Source: Deltaproteobacteria bacterium (GTDB lineage Bacteria; Desulfobacterota; Dissulfuribacteria; Dissulfuribacterales; UBA3076). Taken from it: a DNA stretch of 5,905 nucleotides. Within the stretch, counting starts at the first letter, position 1. Each line of letters opens with the position of its first letter. This document shows positions 1-5,905 of the stretch, in pieces. The notes under the pieces were generated by a model. That model did not search any database, was not told where the DNA came from, and saw nothing but the letters and a program-made list of their open reading frames with translations. Location of the stretch: positions 1 to 5,905 of the forward strand of contig WTCF01000163.1 of assembly GCA_013138705.1 (NCBI GenBank), in the 5' to 3' direction. The translations under genes were made by a program, and so were the position numbers.

Positions 1-3000
1 GGACTCAGAGATTGCCTTCTTGTTGCTCGTGGTGTTTATGATCAGATCAATCTCCCCGTTCTTGATCATGTCCGCGATATGAGGCCTGCCTTGTCTCACC
101 TTGTTGACTTGTTGATTCGGAATCCCATGATTTAAAAGAAAGGCGGAAGTACCCCCGGTGGCCACAATCTTAAATCCCGCATCATGGAGCATGGCTGCAA
201 TACCCTGTGACGCCTTTTTGTCTTTATCCTTAACACTGATGAACACCGTGCCGGAAAGAGGCAGTTTCTGCCCCACAGCCAATTGTGACTTGGCAAAGGC
301 CAGGCCGAAAGAGCTGTCTATACCCATCACCTCGCCTGTGGATTTCATCTCAGGCCCAAGGATCGTATCCACGTTGGGAAACCGGGCAAAAGGAAAGGCC
401 GACTCCTTGCAACAGATGTGTGAATGCTTAACATCTTGCATCAGGCCAAGATCCTTCAGGCGTTTTCCCATAATGACCTTGGTGGCAAGTTTGGCTAAAG
501 GGACACCAGTGGCCTTGCTGACAAAGGGGACGGTCCTTGAGGCCCTTGGATTTACCTCCAGGACATAGATGATACCCCCCTTGACTGCATACTGGATGTT
601 CATCAACCCCTTCACATCAAGTTCCCCGGCAATCGCCCTGGTATGGTCCTTGATCTGTTCCAGGATTTCTTGGCTCAGAGAAATTGAAGGCAGCACACAG
701 GCGCTGTCCCCGCTATGGATGCCTGCCTCTTCAATATGTTCCATGATCCCGCCGATTATCGTATCTTCTCCGTCCGAGATGGCGTCCACGTCAATCTCTG
801 TAGCATCTTCGAGAAATCTGTCAATCAGTATGGGCTTTCCGGGAGATACCTTGACAGCGGTCTCCATATAAAACTCCAGGTCCTCCTGATCATAAACGAT
901 CTCCATGGCCCGGCCACCCAGGACAAAGGACGGCCTGACCAACACGGGATAGCCGATCTTGTCAGCTATCCGGGTTGCCTCTTCTTTATTAACCGCGATT
1001 CCGTTTTCGGGTTGCTCTATGTTCAATTTTTTGAGCAGGCTTTGGAAATGATCCCTGTCTTCAGCACGATCTATGCTATCCGGGCTGGTTCCAAGGATGG
1101 TAACCCCTGCTTCCGCAAGGGAAGTGGATATATTGAGCGGCGTCTGACCTCCGAACTGGACAATAATCCCCTCGGGCCTCTCCTGTTCGACAATGTTCAG
1201 GATATCCTCCCTGGTAAGGGGCTCGAAATATAGTTTATCAGAGGTATCATAATCAGTGCTGACCGTCTCAGGGTTGCTGTTGACCATAATGCTCTCTATG
1301 CCCATTTCCTTAAGGGCAAATGAGGCATGAACACAGCAATAATCAAATTCAATCCCCTGGCCGATCCGGTTAGGGCCTCCACCCAGGATAACTACCTTTC
1401 TTTTCTCTGAAGAACGGATCTCATTCTCCTGCTCATAGGTTGAATAGTAATAAGGCGTATAGGCCTCAAACTCGGCAGCACACGTATCCACCAGCTTGTA
1501 GACCGGTTCTATTCCCTTTGACTTCCGTATCTCCCTTATGGCCTGCTCGTCCGTATCAAAGATGCTCGCGAGTTGAACATCGGAAAAACCGTATTCTTTC
1601 ACCTTTTTCAGGAATTCCGGGTCCCATTTGCCAGGCCCAAGCCCCTTTTGTGCCATTTGACCTAACTGTTTTTCCAGATCGTGTATCTGCCGGATATGGA
1701 AGATAAACCAGGGGTCAATACGGGTCAGATCATAAATTCTTTCCAGGGTCATCCCATGCTCCAGGGCTGCATAGATATGAAAGATCCGGTTTGAGTTGGG
1801 ATTGATGAGACCCTTTTCTATTTCGTGGATATTCGGACCGGACTCCCTGCTTTGGAGTGTATCAGACCCGAGACCAAATTTCCCGATCTCCAGGGATCTG
1901 ATGGCCTTTTGAAGGGCCTCCTTAAAGGTCCTCCCTATGGCCATGGTCTCACCCACAGACTTCATGGATGTGGTCAGTATGTCTTCAGCACCGGGGAATT
2001 TTTCAAAGGTCCAGCGAGGGATTTTTACCACGCAGTAATCAATAGTGGGCTCAAAGGAGGCAAGCGTTTCACGGGTGATATCATTAGCGATTTCATCCAG
2101 GGTATATCCAACAGCGAGTTTGGCAGCTATCTTGGCAATGGGGAAGCCGGTAGCCTTGGAGGCCAGGGCCGAGCTTCTGGACACCCTGGGATTCATCTCA
2201 ATGACCACCATCTCGCCATTTTCAGGGCGAATAGCAAACTGGATGTTGGAGCCGCCGGTCTCCACGCCGATTTCCCTGATAATGGCAATGGCTGCATCGC
2301 GCATGGCCTGATATTCTTTGTCTGTGAGGGTCTGCGCAGGGGCCACGGTAATGCTGTCACCTGTGTGAACACCCATGGGATCAAAATTTTCAATGGAGCA
2401 GATTATGACCACATTGTCCTTGAAGTCCCTCATGACCTCCAGCTCATATTCCTTCCACCCTATGAGGGATTCCTCAATGATGATCTCGGAAATCATGCTG
2501 GCATCAAGGCCTGCCTTGGCAAGGTTCTCCATTTCTTCCCGGTTATAGGCCACTCCGCTGCCGGCCCCTCCCATGGTAAAACTTGCCCTGATAATCAGGG
2601 GATAACCGATTTTTTTTGCAATCCCTCTTGCCTGATCCATATCCTTTGCGATGCCGTTCTCAGGCACGCGCAGGCCGATATGGCTCATGGCGTCACGGAA
2701 TTGCTCCCTCTCTTCGGCCTTGCGAATAACCGGAATTGAGGCACCGATCATCTCTACCCCCAATTTTTCCAGGAGCCCGGTCTCGGCAACTTTCACTGCC
2801 GTGTTAAGGCCTGTCTGGCCCCCAAGGGTCGGAAGAATGGCATGGGGCCGTTCCCGTTCGATTATCTTTGCCACGATCTCAGGCGTAATGGGTTCAATAT
2901 AGGTGCGATGGGCTGTTTCAGGATCTGTCATGATCGTGGCAGGATTACTGTTTACAAGCACGACCTCATAGCCTTCTTCCATCAGGGCCTTACATGCCTG

Positions 3001-3093
3001 GGTCCCTGAATAATCAAACTCGCACGCCTGGCCGATAATGATTGGACCTGAGCCGATAATAAGGATTTTATTTATGTCTGTACGTTTTGGCAT
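1..3093 (-). CDS. carB: Carbamoyl-phosphate synthase large subunit CarB (C-terminus beyond window)
   Basis: Cytoplasmic enzyme making carbamoyl phosphate from bicarbonate, ammonia (from glutamine via CarA) and two ATP, feeding pyrimidine and arginine synthesis. I read the frame line by line: 1031 codons without a stop, starting [17 protein letters not shown]. The tandem duplication is clear: first half has [11 protein letters not shown] (about 22-31) and VNSNP (47-51), second half [15 protein letters not shown] (about 571-585) and [11 protein letters not shown]-grasp metal/nucleotide residues are present: Q285, E299, N301 (EMNPR) in half one and Q834, E846, N848 (EVNPR) in half two. The oligomerisation region (about 404-550) includes [14 protein letters not shown]. 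The MGS-like allosteric domain starts near residue 948, with TGGT at 979-982 and INTTS close to the edge. The E. coli protein has 1073 residues, so roughly 45 are missing here only because the window ends. The ATG at 3093 fits the family N-terminus; no good Shine-Dalgarno precedes it. carA is not upstream. Confidence 0.97.
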   Translation of the reverse strand, partial: MPKRTDINKILIIGSGPIIIGQACEFDYSGTQACKALMEEGYEVVLVNSNPATIMTDPETAHRTYIEPITPEIVAKIIERERPHAILPTLGGQTGLNTAVKVAETGLLEKLGVEMIGASIPVIRKAEEREQFRDAMSHIGLRVPENGIAKDMDQARGIAKKIGYPLIIRASFTMGGAGSGVAYNREEMENLAKAGLDASMISEIIIEESLIGWKEYELEVMRDFKDNVVIICSIENFDPMGVHTGDSITVAPAQTLTDKEYQAMRDAAIAIIREIGVETGGSNIQFAIRPENGEMVVIEMNPRVSRSSALASKATGFPIAKIAAKLAVGYTLDEIANDITRETLASFEPTIDYCVVKIPRWTFEKFPGAEDILTTSMKSVGETMAIGRTFKEALQKAIRSLEIGKFGLGSDTLQSRESGPNIHEIEKGLINPNSNRIFHIYAALEHGMTLERIYDLTRIDPWFIFHIRQIHDLEKQLGQMAQKGLGPGKWDPEFLKKVKEYGFSDVQLASIFDTDEQAIREIRKSKGIEPVYKLVDTCAAEFEAYTPYYYSTYEQENEIRSSEKRKVVILGGGPNRIGQGIEFDYCCVHASFALKEMGIESIMVNSNPETVSTDYDTSDKLYFEPLTREDILNIVEQERPEGIIVQFGGQTPLNISTSLAEAGVTILGTSPDSIDRAEDRDHFQSLLKKLNIEQPENGIAVNKEEATRIADKIGYPVLVRPSFVLGGRAMEIVYDQEDLEFYMETAVKVSPGKPILIDRFLEDATEIDVDAISDGEDTIIGGIMEHIEEAGIHSGDSACVLPSISLSQEILEQIKDHTRAIAGELDVKGLMNIQYAVKGGIIYVLEVNPRASRTVPFVSKATGVPLAKLATKVIMGKRLKDLGLMQDVKHSHICCKESAFPFARFPNVDTILGPEMKSTGEVMGIDSSFGLAFAKSQLAVGQKLPLSGTVFISVKDKDKKASQGIAAMLHDAGFKIVATGGTSAFLLNHGIPNQQVNKVRQGRPHIADMIKNGEIDLIINTTSNKKAISES

Positions 3094-3144
3094 AATATAC
3101 TGGTTGTTAGTTGCGGGTTGAACATCGTGCCCTGCTAACCGAAA

Positions 3145-3150
3145 ATTATA
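3145..3150 (-). promoter_or_regulatory. Candidate -10 box for carB
   Basis: The minus strand reads a perfect TATAAT here, 51 nt before the carB ATG, which would give a leader of roughly 45 nt. No good -35 box lies 16-18 bp further upstream (the best hexamer, CTCAAA, matches TTGACA at 3 of 6 positions). I see no attenuator, pyrimidine-type leader peptide or operator repeat between it and the gene. Weak prediction based on the hexamer and position only. Confidence 0.3.
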
Positions 3151-3690
3151 CTGTGAATGGTCATAATTTGAGATTTCTCTATCATGTTTTTTTCACCACA
3201 ACGCAATTCTCTTGTGCGCTGAATTTCCATGCCAGCATTTAAATATGCAATCTCTTCGATAACAACCGAAATTTCAGGTTTCGCCGTTTTGTGCAACTAA
3301 AATTGTGAAGATTTACCTTCGATATCTAAACAGAAATCTACGAAGTCGAAACCGCGACATATAGCCAGGAGCTGAGTACGTCAATGTTCTCAATCTCCTG
3401 AAGGGCATGTGGCCCACCCAGCGATGTCCGCCCGAATCTCCTCACAGTTTTTGAAGAAGCTTTCCCTGTTTTACATCAAGAGTATAGCCTAATTAGGATT
3501 ACAAGGAGCCAGAGCCCCTTTCCCAAGTGTGCCCTGAGATCTTTTAGAATGTCGATCATTTGCGACCACAATGGTTAAGTTTCTTAGGTGTTAGTTTATG
3601 TCAACTTTAGGGCCTATTAAGCGATCGCTGCGGTTAAGCACATTGAGAACCGTGGGAGCTTTCACCGTTTATTCAGCGTTAGTGAGGGTA

Positions 3691-3739
3691 GCTCATGGCT
3701 CGGCCGAGGGAAAGCGTGTTATCAGACCGTCCCATGAGC
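3691..3739. repeat. Inverted repeat enclosing a GC-rich palindrome
   Basis: GCTCATGG at 3691-3698 is repeated exactly inverted as CCATGAGC at 3732-3739. Directly inside the left arm sits the perfect 10-bp palindrome CTCGGCCGAG (3699-3708). No T-run follows on either strand, so it is not an obvious intrinsic terminator. It lies within the 53-codon plus-strand frame at 3598-3759, which I do not recognise. It could be a structured RNA, a protein-binding site or a remnant of a mobile element end. Confidence 0.5.
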
Positions 3740-3741
3740 GC

Positions 3742-3846
3742 TTATACTCCATTGAATGAAGCCAAAGACCGCACTACACCTTTTTCCCTTCCTGAGTCCC
3801 GCTTATCTCTGAGCATCAGCACTTCCGTGTAGTTTCCTTTTCCCAT
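3742..3846 (-). other. 34-residue open frame just after the attC-like site (unproven)
   Basis: Starts ATG at 3846, three bases beyond the R' core box of the attC-like site, and reads MGKGNYTEVLMLRDKRDSG onward to a TAA at 3742. It is rich in charged residues and has no membrane segment. No Shine-Dalgarno is visible. The position matches where a second integron cassette would begin its gene, which is why it is listed. I do not recognise the sequence, and no second attC could be found downstream. The frame continues past the stop with protein-like text (about 20 more residues), so it may be a broken gene or a chance frame. Confidence 0.2.
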
Positions 3847-3848
3847 CG

Positions 3849-3915
3849 GCCTAATCGGCCCGCCTGACCAGCGGGCGCGATTTTTAGCCCGTCTGCGTCC
3901 AGGCGGTTGTTCGGC
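3849..3915 (-). repeat. attC-like integron recombination site (67 bp)
   Basis: It begins six bases after the stop of the nucleotidyltransferase gene, in the place and orientation of a cassette attC. Read on the minus strand: R'' box GCCGAAC (3915-3909), spacer AA, L'' CCGCCTG (3906-3900), variable part, L' CAGGCGG (3866-3860), spacer GCCG, R' box ATTAGGC (3855-3849). On the plus (bottom) strand it folds as 7 bp (3860-3866 with 3900-3906), 2 bp (3867-3868 with 3897-3898), 3 bp (3869-3871 with 3893-3895) and 5 bp (3872-3876 with 3887-3891), closing a 10-nt loop. The single-base bulges at 3892, 3896 and 3899 all fall on the R''/L'' arm. Unpaired spacer plus extrahelical bases on that arm is the known attC signature. 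Deviation: R' should start GTT but reads ATT, so the site may be degenerate. Confidence 0.7.
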
Positions 3916-3921
3916 TCTAAT

Positions 3922-4452
3922 TTACTGTTTTTGGATTATCTCTTTCAAATCCGGATCAAGTAATTCCCAAAGATGAGGGTGGCTTTCGACCAAACGAGCA
4001 ATATCTCCGAGGTCTTTTAGCTTCTTGCTTTGTCTTCTTTCAGTATCTCGCCACGCTTTGATTTTTCCACGCAATGTGTCTTCCAGAGAAGCAACACGCA
4101 TAAGAATTCCATGAATGTCTGCCGGAACGGAACGACTAGGGAACTCTTTATAAAAATCTTCCGTGCTCAATTGAATACTCACCTTGGAATGGCCGTGGAA
4201 ATTAATAGACCATTGAAAGCGTTCCGATGTAAATCCGGCTTCCTCAAGAAGTTTTGTAGCAAGTTCCACAGATTCTGCAGCAACTACAAAATCAACGTCT
4301 TGTGTAACCATTGGTTCATCGGCCCAATGATTTACCGCAACGCCTCCGATTGCACACCATGCAAGATCACCCCGTTCCAGACAATCAACCATACGCATGA
4401 CATCATCTGTACCCCCTGCTGTCTGCCAGTCATAAAATTTTTTTGGTGTCAT
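3922..4452 (-). CDS. Nucleotidyltransferase-fold protein, AbiEii/MNT-like (cassette gene)
   Basis: 176 residues, cytoplasmic, no membrane segments. The N-terminal half carries the nucleotidyltransferase signature: AIGGVAVNHW with GG at 36-37, then TQDVDFVV with acidic residues D52 and D54, as in AbiEii-type toxins and MNT-like proteins that transfer nucleotides to RNA or protein targets. The C-terminal part has the usual family ending: LEDTLRGKIKAWRD (123-136) and KDLGDIARLVE (146-156). The third catalytic carboxylate, expected on the strand reading about VDIQ in relatives, appears as S92 in KVSIQLSTED, so activity may be impaired or use another residue. Start ATG at 4452 is supported by AAGGA seven bases upstream. 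It stands alone between a cassette-type boundary (4486-4492) and an attC-like site (3849-3915), so it is probably a mobile gene cassette. No partner gene is adjacent; toxin, antitoxin or housekeeping role cannot be decided. Confidence 0.8.
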   Translation of the reverse strand: MTPKKFYDWQTAGGTDDVMRMVDCLERGDLAWCAIGGVAVNHWADEPMVTQDVDFVVAAESVELATKLLEEAGFTSERFQWSINFHGHSKVSIQLSTEDFYKEFPSRSVPADIHGILMRVASLEDTLRGKIKAWRDTERRQSKKLKDLGDIARLVESHPHLWELLDPDLKEIIQKQ

Positions 4453-4459
4453 GTTGATA

Positions 4460-4464
4460 TCCTT
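4460..4464 (-). promoter_or_regulatory. Ribosome binding site of the nucleotidyltransferase gene
   Basis: AAGGA on the minus strand, seven bases before the ATG at 4452. It decides the start: no other in-frame ATG upstream lies within the presumed cassette. Confidence 0.7.
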
Positions 4465-4485
4465 AAATATGTATTTATTGTGTAT

Positions 4486-4492
4486 GCCGAAC
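4486..4492 (-). other. Cassette boundary core (GTTCGGC)
   Basis: The minus strand reads GTTCGGC, 34 bases before the ATG, the typical distance from an integron cassette junction to its gene. It is the exact inverse of the R'' box GCCGAAC at 3915-3909. The cassette would begin at 4491 after the G, giving a unit of about 636 bp. No attC fold or recognisable attI can be seen on the outer side (4493 onward); instead an IS tail follows. Confidence 0.5.
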
Positions 4493-4540
4493 GAGTCTGT
4501 AGAAAAAGTCCTTTTGAAAGTGTTGCCATTTCCCAGGGGC

Positions 4541-4558
4541 GCTGATTTTTAAATCAGC
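4541..4558. repeat. Perfect hairpin GCTGATTT/AAATCAGC
   Basis: Eight-base perfect arms with a two-base TT centre, about 130 bp beyond the stop of the transposase remnant. Neither side carries a T-run, so it is not a standard intrinsic terminator. It probably belongs to the non-coding end of the insertion sequence. Nothing else was identified between 4559 and 4686. Confidence 0.45.
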
Positions 4559-4686
4559 ATCCGGGAGTTCCATTCCAGCTTCAGTTGTGGTTATATTTTC
4601 AAACTTAGCCTACCATAAACCTTGCATCCCTTCCAAAGGATTCCCGCCCGATTATTTGAGCGGCATCCTGCCATTTTCTCCGCTGA

Positions 4687-4857
4687 TTACGCAAATCCTG
4701 GCGCATAACGATGAATCTTCTTTATGTTGTGGATCATGCAGAAGAGATTCCACTGGATATTCACCTTTCTCTTGCCGCGTAGAGTAAATCTATCCAGACG
4801 GAAAGCGGACCTGATGTTGGCAAATGGCGGCTCACCAATCGCAAGACGTATGGCGTA
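4687..4857 (-). pseudogene. IS1182-like DDE transposase, C-terminal remnant
   Basis: Only the last 56 residues of a transposase remain, from YAIRLAIGEPPFANIR through LDRFTLRGKRKVN and FCMIHNIKKIHRY to the TAA at 4687. The pattern (E-P-x-F-x-N-I-R, then a D/N-R-F-x-L-R-G element, then L-x-H-N-I/L-K-K-I) is the known ending of IS1182-type transposases; the Glu in GEPPF is probably the last residue of the DDE triad. The frame is open past 4857 for another 22 codons, but that part is group II intron sequence read backwards, so I end the remnant at the junction. No continuation of the transposase appears on the far side of the intron (5366 onward), so the element was cut before, during or after intron insertion. 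Not functional. Confidence 0.75.
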
Positions 4858-5166
4858 AAGCGCCCGGCATGGGCGTGAACTTATGGGGTGAAAGTCCCCT
4901 GTATATGAACCCCGTTCCATCATTTTATGACGGTAGCGAAAGTATTAGCCGAACGCAAGAGCCTTCGCCTAGCTATGGCGTCTCAAGAGGGCGTTACCGT
5001 GAGGTGGTGTCTGAAGGAAGCCGGAGTGCAAAGCTATGAGCCAAGCCTGCCCCGGACTCGATCCGGGGAACAGAAATAGCATATAAGGCCCAGTCTCCGG
5101 GTAAGTTAGCACAACATAACAAAGCCCAGGGTTCTAGAGATAGGGTAGGTTGTGTAGCGAAGGTTT

Positions 5167-5207
5167 ACCCTGTTGAATTTCCCGAAGGGAACCCTATTCA
5201 ACAGGGT
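5167..5207 (+). repeat. Long stem inside the intron
   Basis: ACCCTGTTGAAT (5167-5178) pairs perfectly with ATTCAACAGGGT (5196-5207). The intervening bases contain a second small hairpin, TTCCC-GAA-GGGAA (5179-5191). A 12-bp unbroken helix fits one of the peripheral stems of the intron RNA between domain I and the domain III/IV region; I cannot assign which. A shorter stem, CCCCGG (5050-5055) with CCGGGG (5063-5068), lies upstream in domain I. Confidence 0.6.
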
Positions 5208-5304
5208 GAACGTTCTTGTCCGGGGAGACCTGTCTGCCATGCTAGATGTAGCTTTCTTGGTGAGATTAGAGGTATTTGAAAATGCCTTTTAAGGCTTACC
5301 GGGA

Positions 5305-5336
5305 ACCGCCTAAGGCGGACCCGTATGCTAGGTGGT
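5305..5336 (+). ncRNA. Group II intron domain V
   Basis: Folds as an 8-bp lower helix (ACCGCCTA 5305-5312 with TAGGTGGT 5329-5336, one G-U pair), a two-base GC bulge on the 3' side (5327-5328), a short upper helix (5313-5317 with 5322-5326, one mismatch) and a four-base loop GACC. The two-base 3' bulge is the catalytic-metal feature of domain V. The loop is not a standard GNRA tetraloop and the upper helix is imperfect, so the domain may be somewhat decayed. Confidence 0.7.
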
Positions 5337-5337
5337 G

Positions 5338-5365
5338 TGGGGAGGAAAACCTTCCTTTACCTGAT
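5338..5365 (+). ncRNA. Group II intron domain VI and 3' end
   Basis: GGGAGG (5340-5345) pairs with CCTTCC (5350-5355) across an AAAA loop. A5359 is the seventh base from the presumed 3' end at 5365, the usual place of the lariat branch-point adenosine. The 3' end CTGAT agrees with the pyrimidine-GAT or AY endings of bacterial group II introns. Confidence 0.55.
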
Positions 5366-5415
5366 TAAGTGCCGGAATTGCATACGAAGTGATGTGCATG
5401 GATAACCATAGAAAT
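5366..5415. other. Spacer between intron and hicB
   Basis: Short intergenic piece downstream of hicB and of the intron. It contains only a weak ATGG-ATAA-CCAT hairpin (5398-5409). It does not continue the transposase frame and shows no attC fold. Confidence 0.4.
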
Positions 5416-5751
5416 TTAATGGGCGTGGCTTGCTACCTCCAAGGCTTTTGCTGCCCACTGGTTAATACTTTTTCCGCTGGCTTCTGCGGCGGCGGCCACT
5501 GCCGCATGGATCTCGGCAGGAACCCGCAACATGAGGTTGCCGGAGTATGGCTTATTCGGCTCCTGACCAAGCTTTTTGCAGGCGACAAGGTAATTGTCAA
5601 CCGCCTCCCGGAAGGCGGTTTCAAGCGTCGCAACAGATTCACCATGGAAGCCGACAACATCACGGATGCCGATGATATGACCGACAAAGATATGATCTTC
5701 CGGATCAAATTCAACCTTGGCAACATAACCTTTGTAGTTCATTCCCTTCAT
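5416..5751 (-). CDS. hicB: HicB-family antitoxin
   Basis: 111 residues, cytoplasmic antitoxin that binds HicA and, in known systems, represses its own operon. The N-terminal part MNYKGYVAKVEFDPEDHIF...GIRDVVGFHGESV (4-40), followed by LETAFREAVDNYL (43-55), is the HicB-like partial RNase H fold. The C-terminal part, LMLRVPAEIHAAV to SINQWAAKALEVA (about 73-107), is a ribbon-helix-helix DNA-binding domain, so the protein has both the neutralising and the operator-binding halves. Its ATG overlaps the hicA stop (ATGA), implying translational coupling and the common toxin-first order. AGGAG sits seven bases before the first ATG; a second ATG three codons in (MNYKG) resembles the usual family start and could also be used. 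Length is normal for the family. The TAA at 5416 lies about 50 bp from the end of the convergent intron. Confidence 0.9.
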   Translation of the reverse strand: MKGMNYKGYVAKVEFDPEDHIFVGHIIGIRDVVGFHGESVATLETAFREAVDNYLVACKKLGQEPNKPYSGNLMLRVPAEIHAAVAAAAEASGKSINQWAAKALEVASHAH

Positions 5752-5905
5752 GGCCTTACTCCTAATTTCTTAAGAAATTCACGGGCGTCTTTGATGCGAT
5801 ACCTTAACGCTTCCCTATCTGGATGCGGTCTGTGGAAATATGCGCGGATGCCGTCTTTTTCAAAGGTGACGCTTGAACCATCTCCTTCAATGACTCGGCA
5901 GCCCA
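5748..5905 (-). CDS. hicA: HicA-family toxin, C-terminal part (5' end beyond window)
   Basis: 51 residues are visible before the TGA, beginning GCRVIEGDGSSVTFEKDG and ending LKKLGVRP. HicA is a small double-stranded-RNA-binding-domain mRNA interferase neutralised by HicB. The ending FHRPHPDREALRYRIKDAREFLKKLG is characteristic of the HicA subfamily found with this HicB type. In classical HicA the strand motif is GSH with a catalytic His; here it reads GSSV, while the His residues of FHRPHP are kept. I recall relatives with GSRV at this place, so this is probably a subfamily trait rather than inactivation. The stop overlaps the hicB start by four bases. Start and promoter are outside the window. 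Confidence 0.85.
   Translation of the reverse strand, partial: GCRVIEGDGSSVTFEKDGIRAYFHRPHPDREALRYRIKDAREFLKKLGVRP

Larger units (their letters stand above)
3094..3848. other. Gene-poor stretch upstream of carB with coding debris
   Basis: No open frame here is long or convincing. Short frames seen: minus 3135-3296 (53 codons from TTG, containing IEEIAYLNAG, faintly like the C-terminus of RfbA-type thymidylyltransferases); minus 3476-3559 (27 residues, MIDILKDLRAH then a hydrophobic helix GLWLLVILIRL, faintly like the N-terminus of hexapeptide serine acetyltransferases); plus 3598-3759 (53 residues); minus 3742-3846 (34 residues). Minus-strand text around 3340-3480 also reads as protein-like in two frames, each broken by stops (NCEEIRADIAGW in one, LQEIENIDVLSSWLYVAV in another). 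This suggests eroded genes rather than an intact one. The family hints are from memory and weak. There is also a single AGCGATCGCT palindrome at 3620-3629. Confidence 0.5.
4858..5365 (+). ncRNA. ORF-less group II intron
   Basis: Self-splicing retroelement RNA. The 5' region reads GCGCCCGGCATGGGCGTG followed by GGGGTGAAAGTCCCC, and domain I pieces such as TGAAGGAAGCCGGAGTGCAAAGC, CATATAAGGC and CCGGGGAGACCTG match the wording of bacterial group II introns. A domain V hairpin (5305-5336) and a domain VI with a candidate branch-point A close the 3' end at CTGAT, 5365. Total length is about 508 nt; intron-encoded reverse transcriptase/maturase ORFs normally sit in domain IV and need some 1.2-1.8 kb more, and none is present, so mobility or efficient splicing would need a maturase in trans. 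The first bases after the transposase remnant read AAGCGCC rather than the usual GTGCGCC, so the 5' boundary is uncertain by a few bases or the splice site is damaged. Orientation is antisense to the transposase remnant. Confidence 0.8.

Noticed and set aside
158..2902. Several plus-strand open frames of 83-304 codons across the carB region, plus a 66-codon minus frame at 2193-2393
   Set aside because: They lie on the opposite strand or another frame of an intact 1031-codon carB whose family motifs are continuous; they are shadows.
3600..3605. Perfect TTGACA on the minus strand as a -35 box
   Set aside because: No acceptable -10 hexamer follows at 16-18 bp and no gene lies at a sensible distance downstream.
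3620..3629. AGCGATCGCT palindrome resembling the cyanobacterial HIP1 repeat
   Set aside because: I noticed only this copy, and the window does not look cyanobacterial.
3844..3886. The hairpin followed by TTTTT on the plus strand as an intrinsic terminator
   Set aside because: No plus-strand gene ends there, and the hairpin is better explained as one part of the larger attC-like fold.
4030..4545. Plus-strand 171-codon frame opposite the nucleotidyltransferase
   Set aside because: The minus-strand frame carries GG...DxD and family C-terminal motifs plus a ribosome binding site; the plus frame is Cys/Phe-rich antisense text.
4824..5039. 71-codon plus frame across the intron start
   Set aside because: It runs through group II intron domain I and transposase antisense; no protein-family features.
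5433..5726. 97-codon minus frame overlapping hicB
   Set aside because: Out-of-frame shadow of hicB, which has recognisable domains and coupling to hicA.

Overview
The window looks like bacterial chromosome: one conserved housekeeping gene followed by a short, gene-poor accessory stretch. The housekeeping gene is carB (carbamoyl-phosphate synthase large subunit). Its wording recalls CarB of Desulfobacterota-like (delta-proteobacterial) organisms, but that is an impression from memory and I cannot assign a taxon from this window.

Layout. (1) 1-3093, minus strand: carB, intact in frame for 1031 codons; its last ~45 residues lie beyond the left edge. (2) 3094-3848: about 750 bp with no convincing gene. 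It holds a candidate carB promoter, several short open frames that look like debris, and an inverted repeat. carA is not adjacent. (3) 3849-4492: a unit built like an integron gene cassette. It has a cassette-type boundary core, a 176-codon nucleotidyltransferase-fold gene of the AbiEii/MNT antitoxin-toxin type, and a 67-bp attC-like site folding with core boxes, an unpaired spacer and single-base bulges all on one arm. No integrase is in the window. (4) 4493-4857: the tail of an IS, with only the last 56 residues of an IS1182-like DDE transposase left. (5) 4858-5365, plus strand: a ~508-nt group II intron with recognisable 5' region, domain V and domain VI but no reverse transcriptase, lying antisense to the transposase remnant and directly abutting its truncated end. 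(6) 5416-5905, minus strand: a hicA-hicB toxin-antitoxin pair with overlapping stop/start, hicA cut by the right edge.

No metabolic link joins carB to the rest. The right half reads as a landing zone for mobile pieces: cassette, IS remnant, intron and toxin-antitoxin pair. The points most worth checking are the attC-shaped site with its lone cassette, and the ORF-less intron nested against a transposase fragment.
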